Shown here: piece by piece, positions 12,201-25,600 of the stretch
How the letters are laid out: the number at the start of each line of letters is the position of its first letter
Numbering within the stretch: position 1 is the stretch's first letter
From: Myxocyprinus asiaticus
Lineage: Eukaryota; Chordata; Actinopteri; Cypriniformes; Catostomidae
Assembly (NCBI RefSeq): GCF_019703515.2
Contig: NC_059348.1
Span: 23,298,156 to 23,362,155 of the forward strand
Reading direction: 5' to 3'
DNA: 64,000 bases
Translations under genes and position numbers: made by a program
The notes under the pieces: model-generated
Database searches by the model: none
Seen by the model: only the letters and a program-made list of their open reading frames with translations
Told to the model about the DNA's origin: nothing

Positions 12201-15200
12201 CACTTTTTAAAAAATGTTTGCCCTGTTATTGGCATAAAATAATATATATATTTTTTATATATATATTTAACATTTATAGTAAATAAGCATTGTTTCTGTA
12301 GCTCATTTGGGCCCCCTGCTGGTCTGGGGCCCAGTGCAATTTTCCAGGAGGCCTGTGTGTTAATCTGTCAATGGTGGTAGCATGTAAATGAGATTAAGCA
12401 TTGAAAGAGTGTGTGTTCTGTTTATTCTCACCCTCATTATACTGTTCAACCATGACTGGAACCAGACCACACTTTCCAGCAATATACACTTGCCCACCAT
12501 CAGCTGCAAAAGCATCTGCATCTCCACGCTTAAAAAGACAAGATTCAAATCAAAGAGAATATTATTCTATAGGGGGTCAGCACATCAATCTGCAATCACT
12601 GCCCTTCATGTGATCCAACAATACCTTGACCATCTTGATGCACTCATCCACAGATGATGCGCTTCGACACATCATACGATCAATTTTTAAATTGTCACAC
12701 TTCTGCAGCTCAAGGTGGCCGACAGTACACCAATTAATATCACGAGGTAAGACTGGAGGTTTCTTTGGCCCGTCTAAGGAGAAAATATCAACCATCAGAC
12801 AAAGTCTATATACACACAGTTCATGTTTTCCCAGTAAATATAAATGAACTGCATAATGGCAGTGTTGTTATATTTAACAAAAACTAAAAGAAAAAGGAAA
12901 AAAGTTAATGAAAACATTGAAGGGATAGTTCACCTAAAATGAAAATGTTCTCATAATTTACTCAACCTCATGCCAACCCAGATGTGTTTGACTTTCTTTC
13001 TTCTGCTGAACACAAAGATTTTTAGAAGAATATCTCAGCTCTGTAGGTCCATACAATTCAAGTGATTAAATCCATGTCTTTAGAAGCAATATGATAGGTG
13101 TGGATGACAAACAGATCAACATTTAAGTTTTTTTTTATTTTTTTTATTATGAATCTCCACCTTTGACCAGTGAAAATGTGAATCGACAAAAAAACAAAAG
13201 AATGTGGAAGTGAAAGTGGAGATTTATAGTAAAAAAGGACTTCAATATTTATCTGTTTGTTTTACACACACCTATCATATCACATCTGAAGACATGGATT
13301 TAACCACTGGAGTCTTATAAATTACTTTTATGCTGCCTTTGTGCTTTTTGGAGCTTCAAAGTTTTGGTCACTATTCACTTGCAATGGATGGACCTACAGA
13401 GCTGAGCTATTCCTCTAAAAATCTTTGTGTTCTGCAGAAGAAAGAAAGTCATACACATCTGGGATTGCATAAGGGTGAGTAAATGATGAGAGAATAAAAA
13501 GTTTTGGGTGAACTATTCCTTTAAAATTACAACAAAACTAGCATAATTGGAAAATTTGAAACTTAAGTAAAATACATTTTCATGACTCAAATTAATTCAA
13601 TATCCCTAAATTAAAGTTTTTGATATGAGCATTTTATATATTTATAAACCTTTAATTTAATGTCATTAAATATATTTAAGTGATAGCAGTTAATGCATTT
13701 ACTTTATATGCCCTGAAATACTAAAACTAAAGCTAAAATAAAAACTAGATATACTTAAAAACTAAAACTAACAGTTGTAGAGTAAAAAGTAAATTAAAAA
13801 GACAAACTGAAAATGAAACAGAAATAAAAAGAAATTTAATAAGCATGCATAGTGGAGAAAACATTTTATGGATCATATTGAGTCATTTATGTACAGTGGC
13901 CCCAAAAAGTCTTTAGACACGACTGAGGGCACACTTAATATATATGAATGTCATTGCATTGGAAACAAAATATCAGACTAAGTGAAATCTGCAAACAAAT
14001 GATGCTAGACCTTTTCTCAGAACTAACTTCACTTTTCTAAGCCATTTTTTAACCAACTGGTCTCAAGGTGATTTTTAGTGGATGTATTACATTTACTATG
14101 GACAACTGGACATGATCCACCAAGTTTAACAATCAGAAACAATATATTTGGGCTGAAAAGTGTGCTATCTTTCTTTACAATAAATGAGATTTAATACGAT
14201 GACAAATACAGTTCAAATACTTTTAGGGCCCACTGTTTACATTCTAAATTTGTTTTTAGGACAAGTGTGGGTCAGTAGTGTGTCACCTTTAAGGGCACGC
14301 ATGTTCTCGTAATACTCTTCTCCCAGGTAGAGGAAGGAGTCTGTGCTCTTAGGCAGGAGGTCTAAGCCAGATGCAGAGTCGGAGAGTATCAGGTCTTTTC
14401 CCCCAAACGCCTCAGATGAGAAAAGATCTGAAGCCTGTTTAGCACAAAAGTTGAGCATTCAAAATTCTGTTGAATGTTGTATCGTATTATGGGGTCAAAT
14501 ATCGGCAACAAGATTACTAGATCTGTTTGCATTCTGATTCCTTTCATTATACCGATATTGTTAACAGTTAAAGTAGCAGGGTCTTTATTGAGAAATTATA
14601 TAGTAAAATGCAATTTAAAGTTGAAATCAGTAACATCCATTAAAATGGCATACCGGAATTTTTTGAAGAATTTTGTAAATGTTTTCTGAATCATCATCCT
14701 TGCGAATTATGACAGCAACAGCGGGCTCTTTGCCGAGGTGGCAGCTCTTGTAATCATCAACACTTTTTCTGCTGCCGTCCTGGCACAACAGCTCATAGTT
14801 CTGTCTCTCACCCACTTGAGAGTTCAGATAAAAGAATAGGCTTTTACATGAAAGGCTTGGAAATCAGAACTTCTTGCCACCTATCATAATGTCATTAAAT
14901 TTAACAGTTCTTTGTGGCATAATCAGTGACGTTGATATCAGTAAATTGGTGCTATTTGGCAGGAGATATTACTCACCTGGGATTGCATTGTGACAGACGA
15001 AGGCAACTTTTCCTTCATCATTCTTCAAGCACCTAGAGAGGATCCATGAGTTTAAAATATTGTTAGAGTCAAATATATTAAGATACATATGTATGCTGAG
15101 TAGATATTTCTGAATTTATGTTAAAGAGGTCATGACATGAATCATATTCTATGATCTTATTAAATTAAGAGGTCATTGCACTATAAAAACATACTGTAAG

Positions 15201-18200
15201 TTTCAGAACTCAAAACATCCTCCTCACTACAAAAAGAGCATTTGTTGAAAACAAGCTGCCAAAATGACTCATTCTCTACTTCCTCCATATTGTGATGTCA
15301 TACTGTGGTAGATATTTGCATCTGACTGCCTCCACATCAACAAATCAACACCTACTTTACCTGATCACTTACGAAGCCCCGCCCAGTCAAGTCTTAAAGG
15401 AGTAGCAGCACCAAATCTGAACATTTCCAACAGAGTCAAAATAAGGGTGAAAAATGATCGTATTTTACAAATATAGGAACATGTTGAAATGATAAAAATG
15501 TCATGTCATGACCCCTTTAAAGTTGTTGATTTATTTTGTATTTGAGTAACAGATTGCATGTTACTCCAGTTATTTTGGAAAGGACTTTTATTTTGGTGTG
15601 GGCTTCTGGTTTTGGCGTGACAGGCTGAGTTTGGAATGGCGTTCTACCCATACTACTCTTACTACTACTGACATGGCTGTATATACACAGTACTGTGCAA
15701 AAGTTTTAGGCACATAAGATGTTTCACAAAAGCATTTGTCTCAAGATGGTTATTTATATCTTCATCTTTAGTGTGTCAATAGGAAATATAAATGTTAGAC
15801 TCCCAAACATTACTTTTGCAAATAGAAAAGATTAGAATAGAAGAACAGGGAGCTCTGCAACAGATGTCATGGCCCCCACAAAGCCCCCCACTGAACATCA
15901 TGTCATTCTGAGATGACATAAAGAGACAGAAGCAATTGAGACAGCCTAAACAGATAGAAGAACTGTGGCAAATTCTCCAAGAATCTTGGAACATCCTATC
16001 TGCCAACAACCAAGAAAAACTGTGTCCAGGTGTACCTAGGAGAATTGGTGCTGTTTTAAAGGCAAAGGTGGTCACACCGAATATTGATTTAGCTTTTTTA
16101 TGTTTACTGGACTTTGTATGACATTAAGTGATAACTGAAAACTCTTTATGTAATTATTTTTGAAGACACCCTCTATGCAACATTTTTCACAAGTGCCTAA
16201 AACATTTGCACAGTACTGAATATATATGCACCCATAAAATCTCCCCTGGTTTTAAGCCCGAAAGCACCCACACGCAAATATTAGAATATTGTTAATTATA
16301 TAAAAATGTGATAGTGAACTTCTGTGGATCATACCGGAAGGCTCCATCATCGCCATGGTAGTCTTCTTTGGATGAACAGGAGCAGTCACCCTTGCAAGCT
16401 TGGCACAGTTTTGGATATTGGGTTTTTGATATTCCAGGAACACAGGCACCAGCTGAGAAGTGCTCTGACACAGCTGTTAAACAGAAACATGTAATTTACA
16501 GTGCTGGGTATGTTACTCAAAAGTAATATACTACAAATGATTAATTACTTCTCTAAAATGGAAAATTACTTCATTGAAAAAGTAATCACATTACTAATTA
16601 TTTTACTTTTAAGTTTCTTACTAAGACACTTTTCCACTCATCAAATTTTAAATAATGTCTATATTTTTTATCCTTAATTGTTGCACAGAAGTCATACACT
16701 CTTCAAATGTCACAGAAACACAAGTAGATGTAGGCCTATATACAAATGTAATTCATGTATTAAATGTATGTTATATAAATATTATTTTTGAAATATGTGT
16801 AATCCTAGTAATGTACATAAAAGTAAATGTCATGTGTTACACACCTTTTTGACAGTAACTAATTACTTTGTAATCAGATTACACCAAACACTGGTAATGA
16901 AACATTTAAAATATATTCACAATTTTCCTGTGCCCCATTAAATAGTGAAACATAATCACAAAATAATTCACATAACAACAAATTGAATCTATAAATGATT
17001 TTCCAATTGGGCCACACTTACCCTTCTCCACAGATTTGTCATCAGGACCCTCCCATTTAATTATCGACTTTGAAACCAGTTTGCCAATAGGGATATTCCA
17101 GCCTCCAGATGATTTGTAACAACTGTGGCAGGACGTCTTCCCAGTTAGCTCATTTATTGTGAAGCCAGTGTTTTTCTTTACCACAGCAACAGCATAACAG
17201 CACTCTTGAGAGGAAATGGGGTTTAGAGGAGGTGAACAACAGATCAAACACAAAACAAAACCAATATAAACTTAATAACTGTGACTCTGTTCATTTTACA
17301 AATGTAAAAGAATGCACAAATTCAAATTCAATAAGAGGCATTTGTAAAATAAATTTACATTTTCCTTCCACTTTCCTCTAGAAGAAATATCTGCATACTA
17401 ACTCACATAATATTGACACTCATATATAAAACAGCAAAGTTTAATTTAATGCGAAAACTCAGTTTTGTGGGTGAAATACTTAAAAAAAAAAAAAAAAAAA
17501 AAAAAAAGGTCAATTAATCTCCATTAAAAGCATGTCGTAAATCCATCACACTAATGCTGTATTACTGATGTAGTTTTATTCTGACAATTTTAGTGCATTT
17601 TAATTATTTGAATTAAGTGTAAGAATATTATGCTCAAATATTTTTATCGATCGATGTCTGGAGAGCTACTGTTTGACCAAACTATTTAATGCAATAATAA
17701 TTGCACTTACAGGATGTTTTTACAGTTTTACAATCTCCCTGATTTTCTTTCAGTGCAACCTTGTATAAAAATGACTTCCTTGACTGAAACATGAATGAGG
17801 TGGTAGATTTCTATCCATCAAAAGCTTATTTATAGCTGATATAAATTGCACTTTATTTACAATAAACATATATAATTATACCTTGTATAATTGTTTATTA
17901 GTTACCTTTTTTATACTTCTCTGCAATGATAGGTTTGAGTTTATAGTTTTCGAGTCCACCGTAGTATACATGTTCTCCATCTGCAGTCATAACATCTGCT
18001 CCACCAGACTGACAATCAAAAACAATGAAATGAAAACATAGCCAATACTTTTAGAGACACAGCATTTTCTAGGACAGATGGACACAAAACAACCAAGGCG
18101 AAAGAGAAGTAGAATAAATAAGTATATTTTACCCCAATGCTCTTCATGCAATCAGTCACACTCGGTTGGTGAACACATTCAAGCTCTGGTGCTTTGCTGG

Positions 18201-18409
18201 TAAGGTGTTTGCATTTATTTAATTCATTATGTGAATTCACACACCATTTGACCTTTTGACTACTGGCTAAGGACAGCGCCAAAACTGCAAAGACAAAAAC
18301 CACGGTGTTAAACACAATGATTGAACAAGGTTAAGGAAAATGACTATGAAATCAAAATGAATTTGGAATTACCAAGGCACCCCAAAAACTCAAAGAGCAG
18401 GCTGTTCAT
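9298..18409 (-). CDS. tfa: Serum transferrin (transferrin-a-like), 17 coding exons, 676 aa
   Basis: Secreted bilobal iron carrier. Coding exons (minus strand, 5' to 3'): 18373-18409, 18133-18284, 17906-18008, 17022-17204, 16335-16473, 14977-15032, 14654-14814, 14287-14434, 12625-12773, 12432-12528, 11951-11977, 11645-11806, 10701-10851, 10480-10547, 10182-10369, 9627-9789, 9298-9344. All junctions are GT-AG, phases agree, and the total of 2031 nt is open. The start is the ATG at 18409, about 52 bases below a TATA box. Residues 1-21 form a signal peptide ([12 protein letters not shown]...). Exon 11 is a 27-base micro-exon, as in other transferrins. C-lobe ligands are all present: Asp386, Tyr422, Tyr517, His536, plus Thr447 and Arg451 for the anion. 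In the N-lobe, Asp73 and His219 remain. The two ligand tyrosines align with Cys100 and Asp200, and the anion arginine with Ser129. One lobe therefore probably cannot bind iron normally. Family identity is certain; the a/b paralogue label is inferred. Confidence 0.95.
12920..13524. mobile_element. Palindromic MITE-like element, family 1 (complete copy, tfa intron 8)
   Basis: It begins GGGATAGTTCACCTAAAATG and ends GGTGAACTATTCCTTTAAA, so the ends are inverted repeats. The arms are mirrored throughout: ...TGACTTTCTTTCTTCTGC and GCAGAAGAAAGAAAGTCA; AAATCCATGTCTTTAGAAG and TCTGAAGACATGGATTTA. No coding capacity. The arms could form a long hairpin. Flanks (TTGAA / TTTAA) hint at a TTAA-like target. 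Confidence 0.75.
13894..14235. mobile_element. Short MITE with Tc1/mariner-like ends (tfa intron 8)
   Basis: The left end, CAGTGGCCCCAAAAAGTCTTT after a TA, is mirrored by AAATACTTTTAGGGCCCACTG at the right. There is no transposase and the length is about 340 bp, so this is a non-autonomous element. Confidence 0.6.
15683..16222 (+). pseudogene. Internally deleted Tc1-like transposon (tfa intron 5)
   Basis: Terminal inverted repeats: CAGTACTGTGCAAAAGTTTTAG at the left and its mirror CTAAAACATTTGCACAGTACTG at the right. Between 15936 and 16075 the plus strand encodes the C-terminal part of a Tc1 transposase ([16 protein letters not shown]..., [12 protein letters not shown]). The DNA-binding domain and the first two catalytic aspartates have been deleted, so the element is dead. 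Confidence 0.75.
17482..17507. repeat. (A)26 homopolymer in tfa intron 3
   Basis: Twenty-six adenines in a row, with no recognisable retroposon body next to it. Confidence 0.95.
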
Positions 18410-18460
18410 ATTGGGCCTCCACCGGAGATATTCAGCAGGCGGTGACAGGAGAAACTATGC

Positions 18461-18468
18461 TTTTTATA
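18461..18468 (-). promoter_or_regulatory. TATA box of the transferrin gene
   Basis: The minus strand reads TATAAAAA here, 52 bases upstream of the transferrin ATG, giving a 5' leader of about 25 bases. Further upstream the minus strand has TGTTTGCC (about 18498-18505, a FOXA-type core) and TTGAGAAAT (about 18536-18544, weakly C/EBP-like), in keeping with a liver promoter. The factor sites are inference from short matches. Confidence 0.7.
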
Positions 18469-20550
18469 GATCTAGAAACACTGGTGGGTTGGGTCAGGCA
18501 AACACAAGACATGATGACCATCATCGTTTGCTCATGATTTCTCAACATCTGCGTGTGCAGGCAGTGTGCCAGTTCACATTCTGCAAGGTGGGAATTTTCT
18601 GATGTGGAAATTCTTTGGTGAAGCTAATGTTAACATGTCCTCTTTAAACATTTAGTAAAGGATTTTATTAAAGAATGTGTTGAAATAGCGTCATCATTTC
18701 TTTTTTATAAAGTAAATGTTGCATAATTATTGTAACAATAGCCTAGTTACCTATTACTAATACCAGTATTCCGAATTTATGCATCTCATGTTAAAACCAT
18801 TTAAACATTTAAAACACGTGTGACGACATGCCCCGACCTGACCTAAATGGTAAAAGTCCCTGTCCAGAAAACACAGTTCAACCTTTCTTTTAAAATCTAC
18901 CTTCATGACATAGTTGGCTCTTAATGTCTTACTATATTGTGATTTTAATGTTAATACATTTTAACCAAGATCTGTTACAGCAATATGATGTTGGAAATTT
19001 AGTTAGGAGAACAGAAAGCACAAACATTATCCTAATTTAACACAATTTTGAACAAAGATAGCCACTAGTAGAGAAAACAAGTATTTATGCAACTGGACTT
19101 TTAGTTCAAAATCTTATAGTTACTGAAATATAGACCTTGTGACCTCCAGCATTAAACTGTGTGCTGATTAATTGCAAGCCAAAGAAAAAAGTCTGGATTC
19201 AGGTTCCTTTACTGTGCTCATTAACATAATTGACTAATTTGGTGGTGAATGCATTTTAATTCACTCCAACTGTTTTACCTTTTCCAACCATTTGTAAGGG
19301 CTTCTGCTCAAAATAAACAGTGTCTCTATGAGGAAATCATTGTGTGTGGGTGTGCTTGAAAATCAGTTGATTGGATAATTTTTGGCTTGTGTACATTGTA
19401 AATATTGCTCAATGCAAGAGCGTAAAGTACAAACTGATTGAGGTTTAGCTGAGTAACAAAAAAGCCTTCTTTGGGTATGTCAGAACAGAAGTGTGATAGT
19501 GTGATGATTAAATGCTGCAGATATATGTCCACTCTGCAGGTACCAACATCTACTAACAAAGAGTCTGTTCAAATTACATTTTTCAGTTTTAATTTTTAGT
19601 TTGGGGTTCCTCAGATGCCACACTGGCAGAACACCCTAGTGAACCTCCAGACACCCTTTTGGTTCTGTGAGAAACTTTGTTCCTGCAAGAACTCTAAAGT
19701 CTGTCAACAGTTCCTTCAGTAAACCCACCATGAGGGAAAGGTTTTGAGGCACATGAAATATTTGTTGAACTTCTTGGAGTACATAAATAAGAGTTCCCCT
19801 TTGTAGGACACATTAATATCAAAGAGCAAAAAAACACACTTGTATACAACTGACATTGCATAATTCTGGGACATCCAGAGTAAAAACAATTAGGCAAAAA
19901 AAAAAAAAAAAAACTCTGCACAGTTATTGAGAACTAATAAAAGCTTTTTGACTGATGTACTATTTGACATGTATGACTTGCACTTTTTTATTTTAATTTT
20001 TTAATTTTTTTACATTGGCTCTGACTTTTTTCAGTGTCTATCTAAGCAGACCCTCATTCCATCTACAAAAATAAAAAATAAAATGTGTTTGTAAATGGTA
20101 GGTATATAAAATAAATATGAGATATATTATAACCTGAGCCCTAATTGTAATTTGTATCGGCATTTGATTTGCTTCAAAACTGTGCCTGTGAACTGTTTAG
20201 GTTGCAACAGTTTTGGCATAGCAGGCCTAGTTAAATATGAAAGTGTTGTAAGCTGCAACCAAAGCTGTGATTCTCAAACTGTAATTCATTAGTTTGCATA
20301 TTCATTTAATTAATATTTACATAATTCAGTCATATGAATAACTACATGTATCACTGAGAATGTCGGTCCAATCTCAACAAACTGTGGATTTAACAGGTAA
20401 AACTTTCTAGCATAATCTCTTGAAATCTAACTTATGACACACCACTCTCTGAAAGAGATAAGAGACAAGCTTATAGCATGTTTCTAGTTTGACTAAAAAG
20501 TAATCAGCAATCCAATTTTGATGTAATCTCCAAGTATGTTGAGGGAAATC

Positions 20551-20812
20551 TACACTCTTAAAAATAAAGGTTCCAGTTAGAACCTGTTAAAATTCCACTA
20601 AGAACTTTTACTTCTCTAGTTCTTCTATGATCTGGAACCAAGAAACCAAAACACTGATCTGAAGAACCTTAAATGTAACACCAAGAACTTATTTAAATCT
20701 CAGACTCAGGAACCGCATGCCCCATACAATGGTTCTTGAGGGTTCTTTGCTAGATGCAAGGTGCTACAAAAAAAAAAAAAAACACTGAGGAACCTCTATT
20801 TGTTAGAGTGTA
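20551..20812. mobile_element. MITE with 24-bp inverted ends flanked by TA
   Basis: The left end, ACACTCTTAAAAATAAAGG followed by TTCC, is mirrored by GGAACCTCTATTTGTTAGAG then TGT at the right. The interior is full of GGTTCTT / AAGAACC motifs and an A-run at 20767-20782. Non-coding. Confidence 0.7.
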
Positions 20813-22205
20813 GGTTGCAATAGTAACAAAGTTACATGCCCAACAACAATGCCAGGCAGGGTTCAGTGAATCTCATCCATTCTGAGAGAAGCAAGGGTGT
20901 ATCCAGGAAATTACTTTTGGGTGGGCCTCAATAAAAATGAATGGGCCAAAGTTTCGCCCAAATTTTTTTTCTAAAAATTTTCCAACAGAAAGGCAGCACA
21001 TTCAAACAGTTCTTTCACACTTTCAGAAAGCAGAATTTATGCATTTTTTAAACTATTTTATAAATATATATTAAGTAATGGTAATAAGTAAAATATATTA
21101 AATATAATGGGTGGGCCTGGGTCTAATTTGGGTGGGCCCAGGACCACCCTTGTCTACGCCGCTAGCGAGAAGACACTGTAATTGCTTAATGTTTTGCTTA
21201 GGCTATGTGATACGATCTATAGTATTATTATTCATATTAGGAGGTTTGGTCTTGTTGCAGTTACAGTAATATGTGCCAAGTTCTTCCATGTTTCATCAGA
21301 AGAATGTGTTCAGGTTTAGTTCTGGAAAACTGTGTGAAACCTTTGCACTGAAAAGCTAATTTCTTTATGCAGTCAATAGAAAGAATGCTAATCAACATAC
21401 ATGTGGGGGATAATTTTATAAACTAAATAAATGTTAAACTTGACTAATTGCATAAATGAGAAGCAAAAGGTGAAAAGGGGTAGAATACAGCTAGGTATGA
21501 CAAAACCATCTTGAATGATTAGAGCATTTTGGCTCATGCAAACTGCAGTTGCATAGAGCAGCCAGAGTAGCACATTAACTGGCTTCGGAGAATGAACAGA
21601 GGTAAATGGGTTTGATCTCCCTTATGTAACCATTTCAGGCCCCTTATAGACCACTATTACAGAAAAGCTAATACCAGATACTGTTTGTTCTGTTCTGATT
21701 AACAGCGTGCGGCTGCACTGGTGCTCAAGTGCGAGAACGTAAAATCAACCTCTCTATTTTGATTCTGCATTCCCAAGAATGATTAGAGCTGACACATGTG
21801 CCATGTGCAAATCCTGTGCTTTCCACCTGTGGTTGACTGACCTGACTGTTTGACCAGCTGCACCTACAGTATTTAACTTGGTTGCAAAAGTTTAAAGGTA
21901 AGCATGGAAGAGCACACTGTGATAAATAATGCACGAATAAGTTTCAATTTAAATTAAATTTTAACTAACACCTAGAGAGACACCATAGGAAGTCTACAAG
22001 TTTGAACGATTAATTTGATCATCAAAATCATCAGCAGAGGATAACTGAGGTCTTTGATGCTGTATGACTGCAGATTCTGTGCACCTGTCCTGGTGAATTA
22101 AACAATAAATGTGCATTTTTAATTTTTTACTCACCATAATTTGACTAGTTTATGTGTTGGATATTCTTCCAACACATTTTTTGCATGCTGGGAATTAAAA
22201 CATTT

Positions 22206-22620
22206 AAAGCTGCTCTCAGTATATTTTCCCCTGTTAAAAAAAGGTTTACTTCTAAAGAAATGAATTGTAATTTTGAAACATGTATAAAAGCATGAGCACT
22301 CACATGAGATGAGGAGTCTAGTCATATCAGTAACCTTATAAAAGCTGTTTTATTCTACATGGGGCAGGGACACCCTCATGGGGGCTGCCATTTTAAAATC
22401 ACATGACCAGCTGAATACTACTCACTTAATCTTAGTAACCTTCTTGTTATTGGACACTTTCACTCTTGGATTAAATTAATCATGGCTGATTGTGAATAGT
22501 GAATTTCTACAATGGCATCTGTAACTGAAAACTACTGATTTTGAATGTTGCTGCATCCACACCACTAGGTGTCACTGTAAGTCCAAGATGACACAAACAA
22601 AATGTTACTGAGTGCACCTT
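22206..22620 (-). mobile_element. Non-autonomous DNA element, family 3 (copy A)
   Basis: Over its whole length it matches, in reverse orientation, the sequence at 46864-47232. Shared landmarks are GTGTCCAATAACA, CAGCTTTTATAAGGTTA, ATTTCAAAATTACAATTCAT and TCTTGGACTTACA. Ends: AAGCTGCTCTCAGTA at the left and TTACTGAGTGCACCTT at the right, an inverted pair. No coding capacity. Confidence 0.6.
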
Positions 22621-25600
22621 GAATATTCATTCAGTGCAAAAAGCATTTAATTTTTCCTCTCCAGTATGCCACAGAACTAAATCAATGTGCAAAACTGTCT
22701 TTTCTTTTATTTATTTGAATTTGGCCCCATAATAATTCTCCTCATAATGGTTTCTCCTAAATTTTGAAACAATGGACATCCTATCACACAGGTTTCTAAA
22801 GCAAACAAGGATATCTCCAGTCATTTATTGGAATGCTGTTATTGTAATCTCATTCACCAGCCTTTGAGCCTCATGTGGCTCAACAAAATTCAGTTGCATG
22901 TCGACACCATTTCGCTTTCCTCAGCACGCCACTTGCACAAGCTCATAATAAAAATGGTCAAACTGAATCGTGTATTGAATGTTACGAAACTGTTGTGTTC
23001 CACTGTTTTAACATGCAGCCAAAGAGAAATAAAAACATAGAATGAAAGCTCTGGCGATGTGATATAGCCACCTGAATATCACCTTTTTAAGGCCACTTTA
23101 CACCCTGTGGGAATGAAAGCTGGATGTGCAATTATTTAAGTAACTATGTCATTATTTTATTTTAAGTGTGAAGTGAACCCTTTCACCATACTGTATCTGT
23201 GGTGGACAATGGAGGCATATGGCTTTCTGTATGGGAAGTTGACTCCTGCTCAAGCTTCACAGGCAAACAAAGCTTACATGCCCCTGAATTGAATTTATTT
23301 TTAAGTTTTATTAATTTTATTAAACATTACACAATTCAATTTAATGGAATTTTGTTATGAAATTGAAATGCGTAAATCATAAAAATAGGTTTTTTTGCTT
23401 TCAACAGAAAGTATTTGATCTGCCCTTTTTGCAAATACACCAAGCAATAATAGATAGATGTTTCGTACAGTTTTATGTTACGTTACAGTTATGATATGTA
23501 TAGATCAAGCATACGTTTTCATTTCTGTACATGTATTTGTTTTGTTTCATTCTTGATGTTTCATTTTCATACATAGTTATTTACTGTCTTCATTGCTCTA
23601 GAAAAAGTTTTTGATTAGGCTAAGCAACTGGAACACCTCTGATATATTTAATTCAATTGAACTAATCTAATACTGGGACTAATCTAATATTTTTCATATG
23701 GTGGCTCACAATTACATCTGGTCACTTTGCACTTTTCAATATATCTGTTCATTTCTGGTCGATAGGTTTAAGCTTTTAAAGTCAATTCTATTCCATTAAA
23801 TGCCTCTGTGATGGGCCAGTAGGTCAAAGGTATTCTTGTGTAAATCCTACCTGACCTTTATGGACACTCAGTTATGAGGTTTATAACACATATGATCACA
23901 TAATGTAAATTTACAGTACAATGATGAAGGAGACCACTTAAACCAGAAGAATGAAAGATGGAAAATGTGCAGTAACAAATCATAGTAATATGACATTATA
24001 GATTATAATTGTATATTAAGTTTAGAAAATATTTCGATTAGAAAGTGAAGTGTTACTAAGAGCACATTTCTGGCACACATCCAGATGATGGCTTGGCTTG
24101 CATTGCACCATGGTAGTGGTTCCCCTGATAAAGAACTGCAACCCACACACTATAAAACATAACAGTAGACACATTTCTGTAATCTTCACCCCATCTGGAA
24201 GATGATGCTATCAGCATGACGGTAGCACAATGGTAAAGATCTGGGCAGTTCAGTTCAAGTGTTTCTGACTGAGGGCCATAATGAGGGTGGCAAATGATCA
24301 TGTTTTATAATTATTATTTTTTTTTTTACTAATATTATAAGTGAACTTCAAGGAACATATTAAAATAATAATGATTAAAAAAAAGGCTCATCATAAACCT
24401 TTAAAACAAAGAGAACAAACAGAGCATTGGATGAAGTAGACGTTTCCCTAATCAAAACAACAACAACAACAAATGTATTAGACAAGGGAACAATCAGAAT
24501 AAATACAAGAGTTGAATTGAAATTGGGAATCAATGGCAATTCAACATTACAAATGGGAGCTATAAATACACAATACACAAAGAGTAAGTAATTAATTACA
24601 GGTGATTGTTAACTTGAGTAACAAGCTGTGTTGACGGTGACCTCTGGTGACTTGTGACATGATTCAATCACCGAATGGCACCCTCTTCTAATCTGTCTTC
24701 TCCTTGGCCATACAGCCAGGTAATTAGCATATAGTAGACAGTAGTAGGGATAGTATTTAACCAACATGCTTCTCGAGTGGAAAAAAGCATAGAAAGTTGT
24801 CTGTTCTCAGAAATGATCAGAAAAGAAGACATCATTATAAGGACAGAAGACGCTGAACTACCGGAAGGCTGCATAACATACAGGACAATTGTAGGGATCT
24901 CACAAGCACATAATAACAATAAAGGAACAATAGAGAAGACCACACTTTACTTGTCAGTCCTAAGGTACAAAGGTCATTCTGAACCTCTCTTCCAGTATCA
25001 ATCGCTTTTTACCAAGAACGCCTATGCAACTTCACCCCCCTTTATATGTGGGTCAAAAAAGACCCATGGGAAATATAGATGATTATTCTTTATAAAACTA
25101 CTAATGTGTTCAAGGAAATTAACTCTGATTATAATTCTATTAGTAATTTACATTTTAAGTAGTTGATTTGTATTTTATTGAATTCTGAATGGGTTCAGAC
25201 ACATTGAAGATGCAGTAATTTTGGGTGATACCGTGAAAAGTCTATATGAAAAATATGAAACAAAGATTATTTGATTACTAGTCCCTCAGCCCATATATTT
25301 ATTAACAGATTACTTGAAGTAGAAGGAAGCAAACTACAACCTAATGTTCTATTCAAGAGCTACAGTCAGACGAAGTGTAAGTAAGCCCAATACTGTGTGT
25401 TATTGCACAGTATTATTATGACAACTGTTTTTGATTCAGGTGTTTCACACTTCACTCTGTGAATCCCCTTGCCTGATCTCAGCTCAGATTGGCTCTTTCA
25501 CATGCTCTTGTTTCTCACCCTCCAGAAAATCCCTTTAAAGACTCTTCCTCAAATGATGTCTGCAAGAGGACTCTCATCCTGGTGGGAAAAAAGCATATTC

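Noticed and set aside
18016..18315. Start of transferrin at the GTG/Val near 18315, giving a hydrophobic leader [18 protein letters not shown]
   Set aside because: The sequence TTTTTGTCTTTGCAG just before VLALSLASS is a splice acceptor. A separate exon at 18373-18409 supplies an ATG, the right phase and a better signal peptide, and sits below a TATA box.
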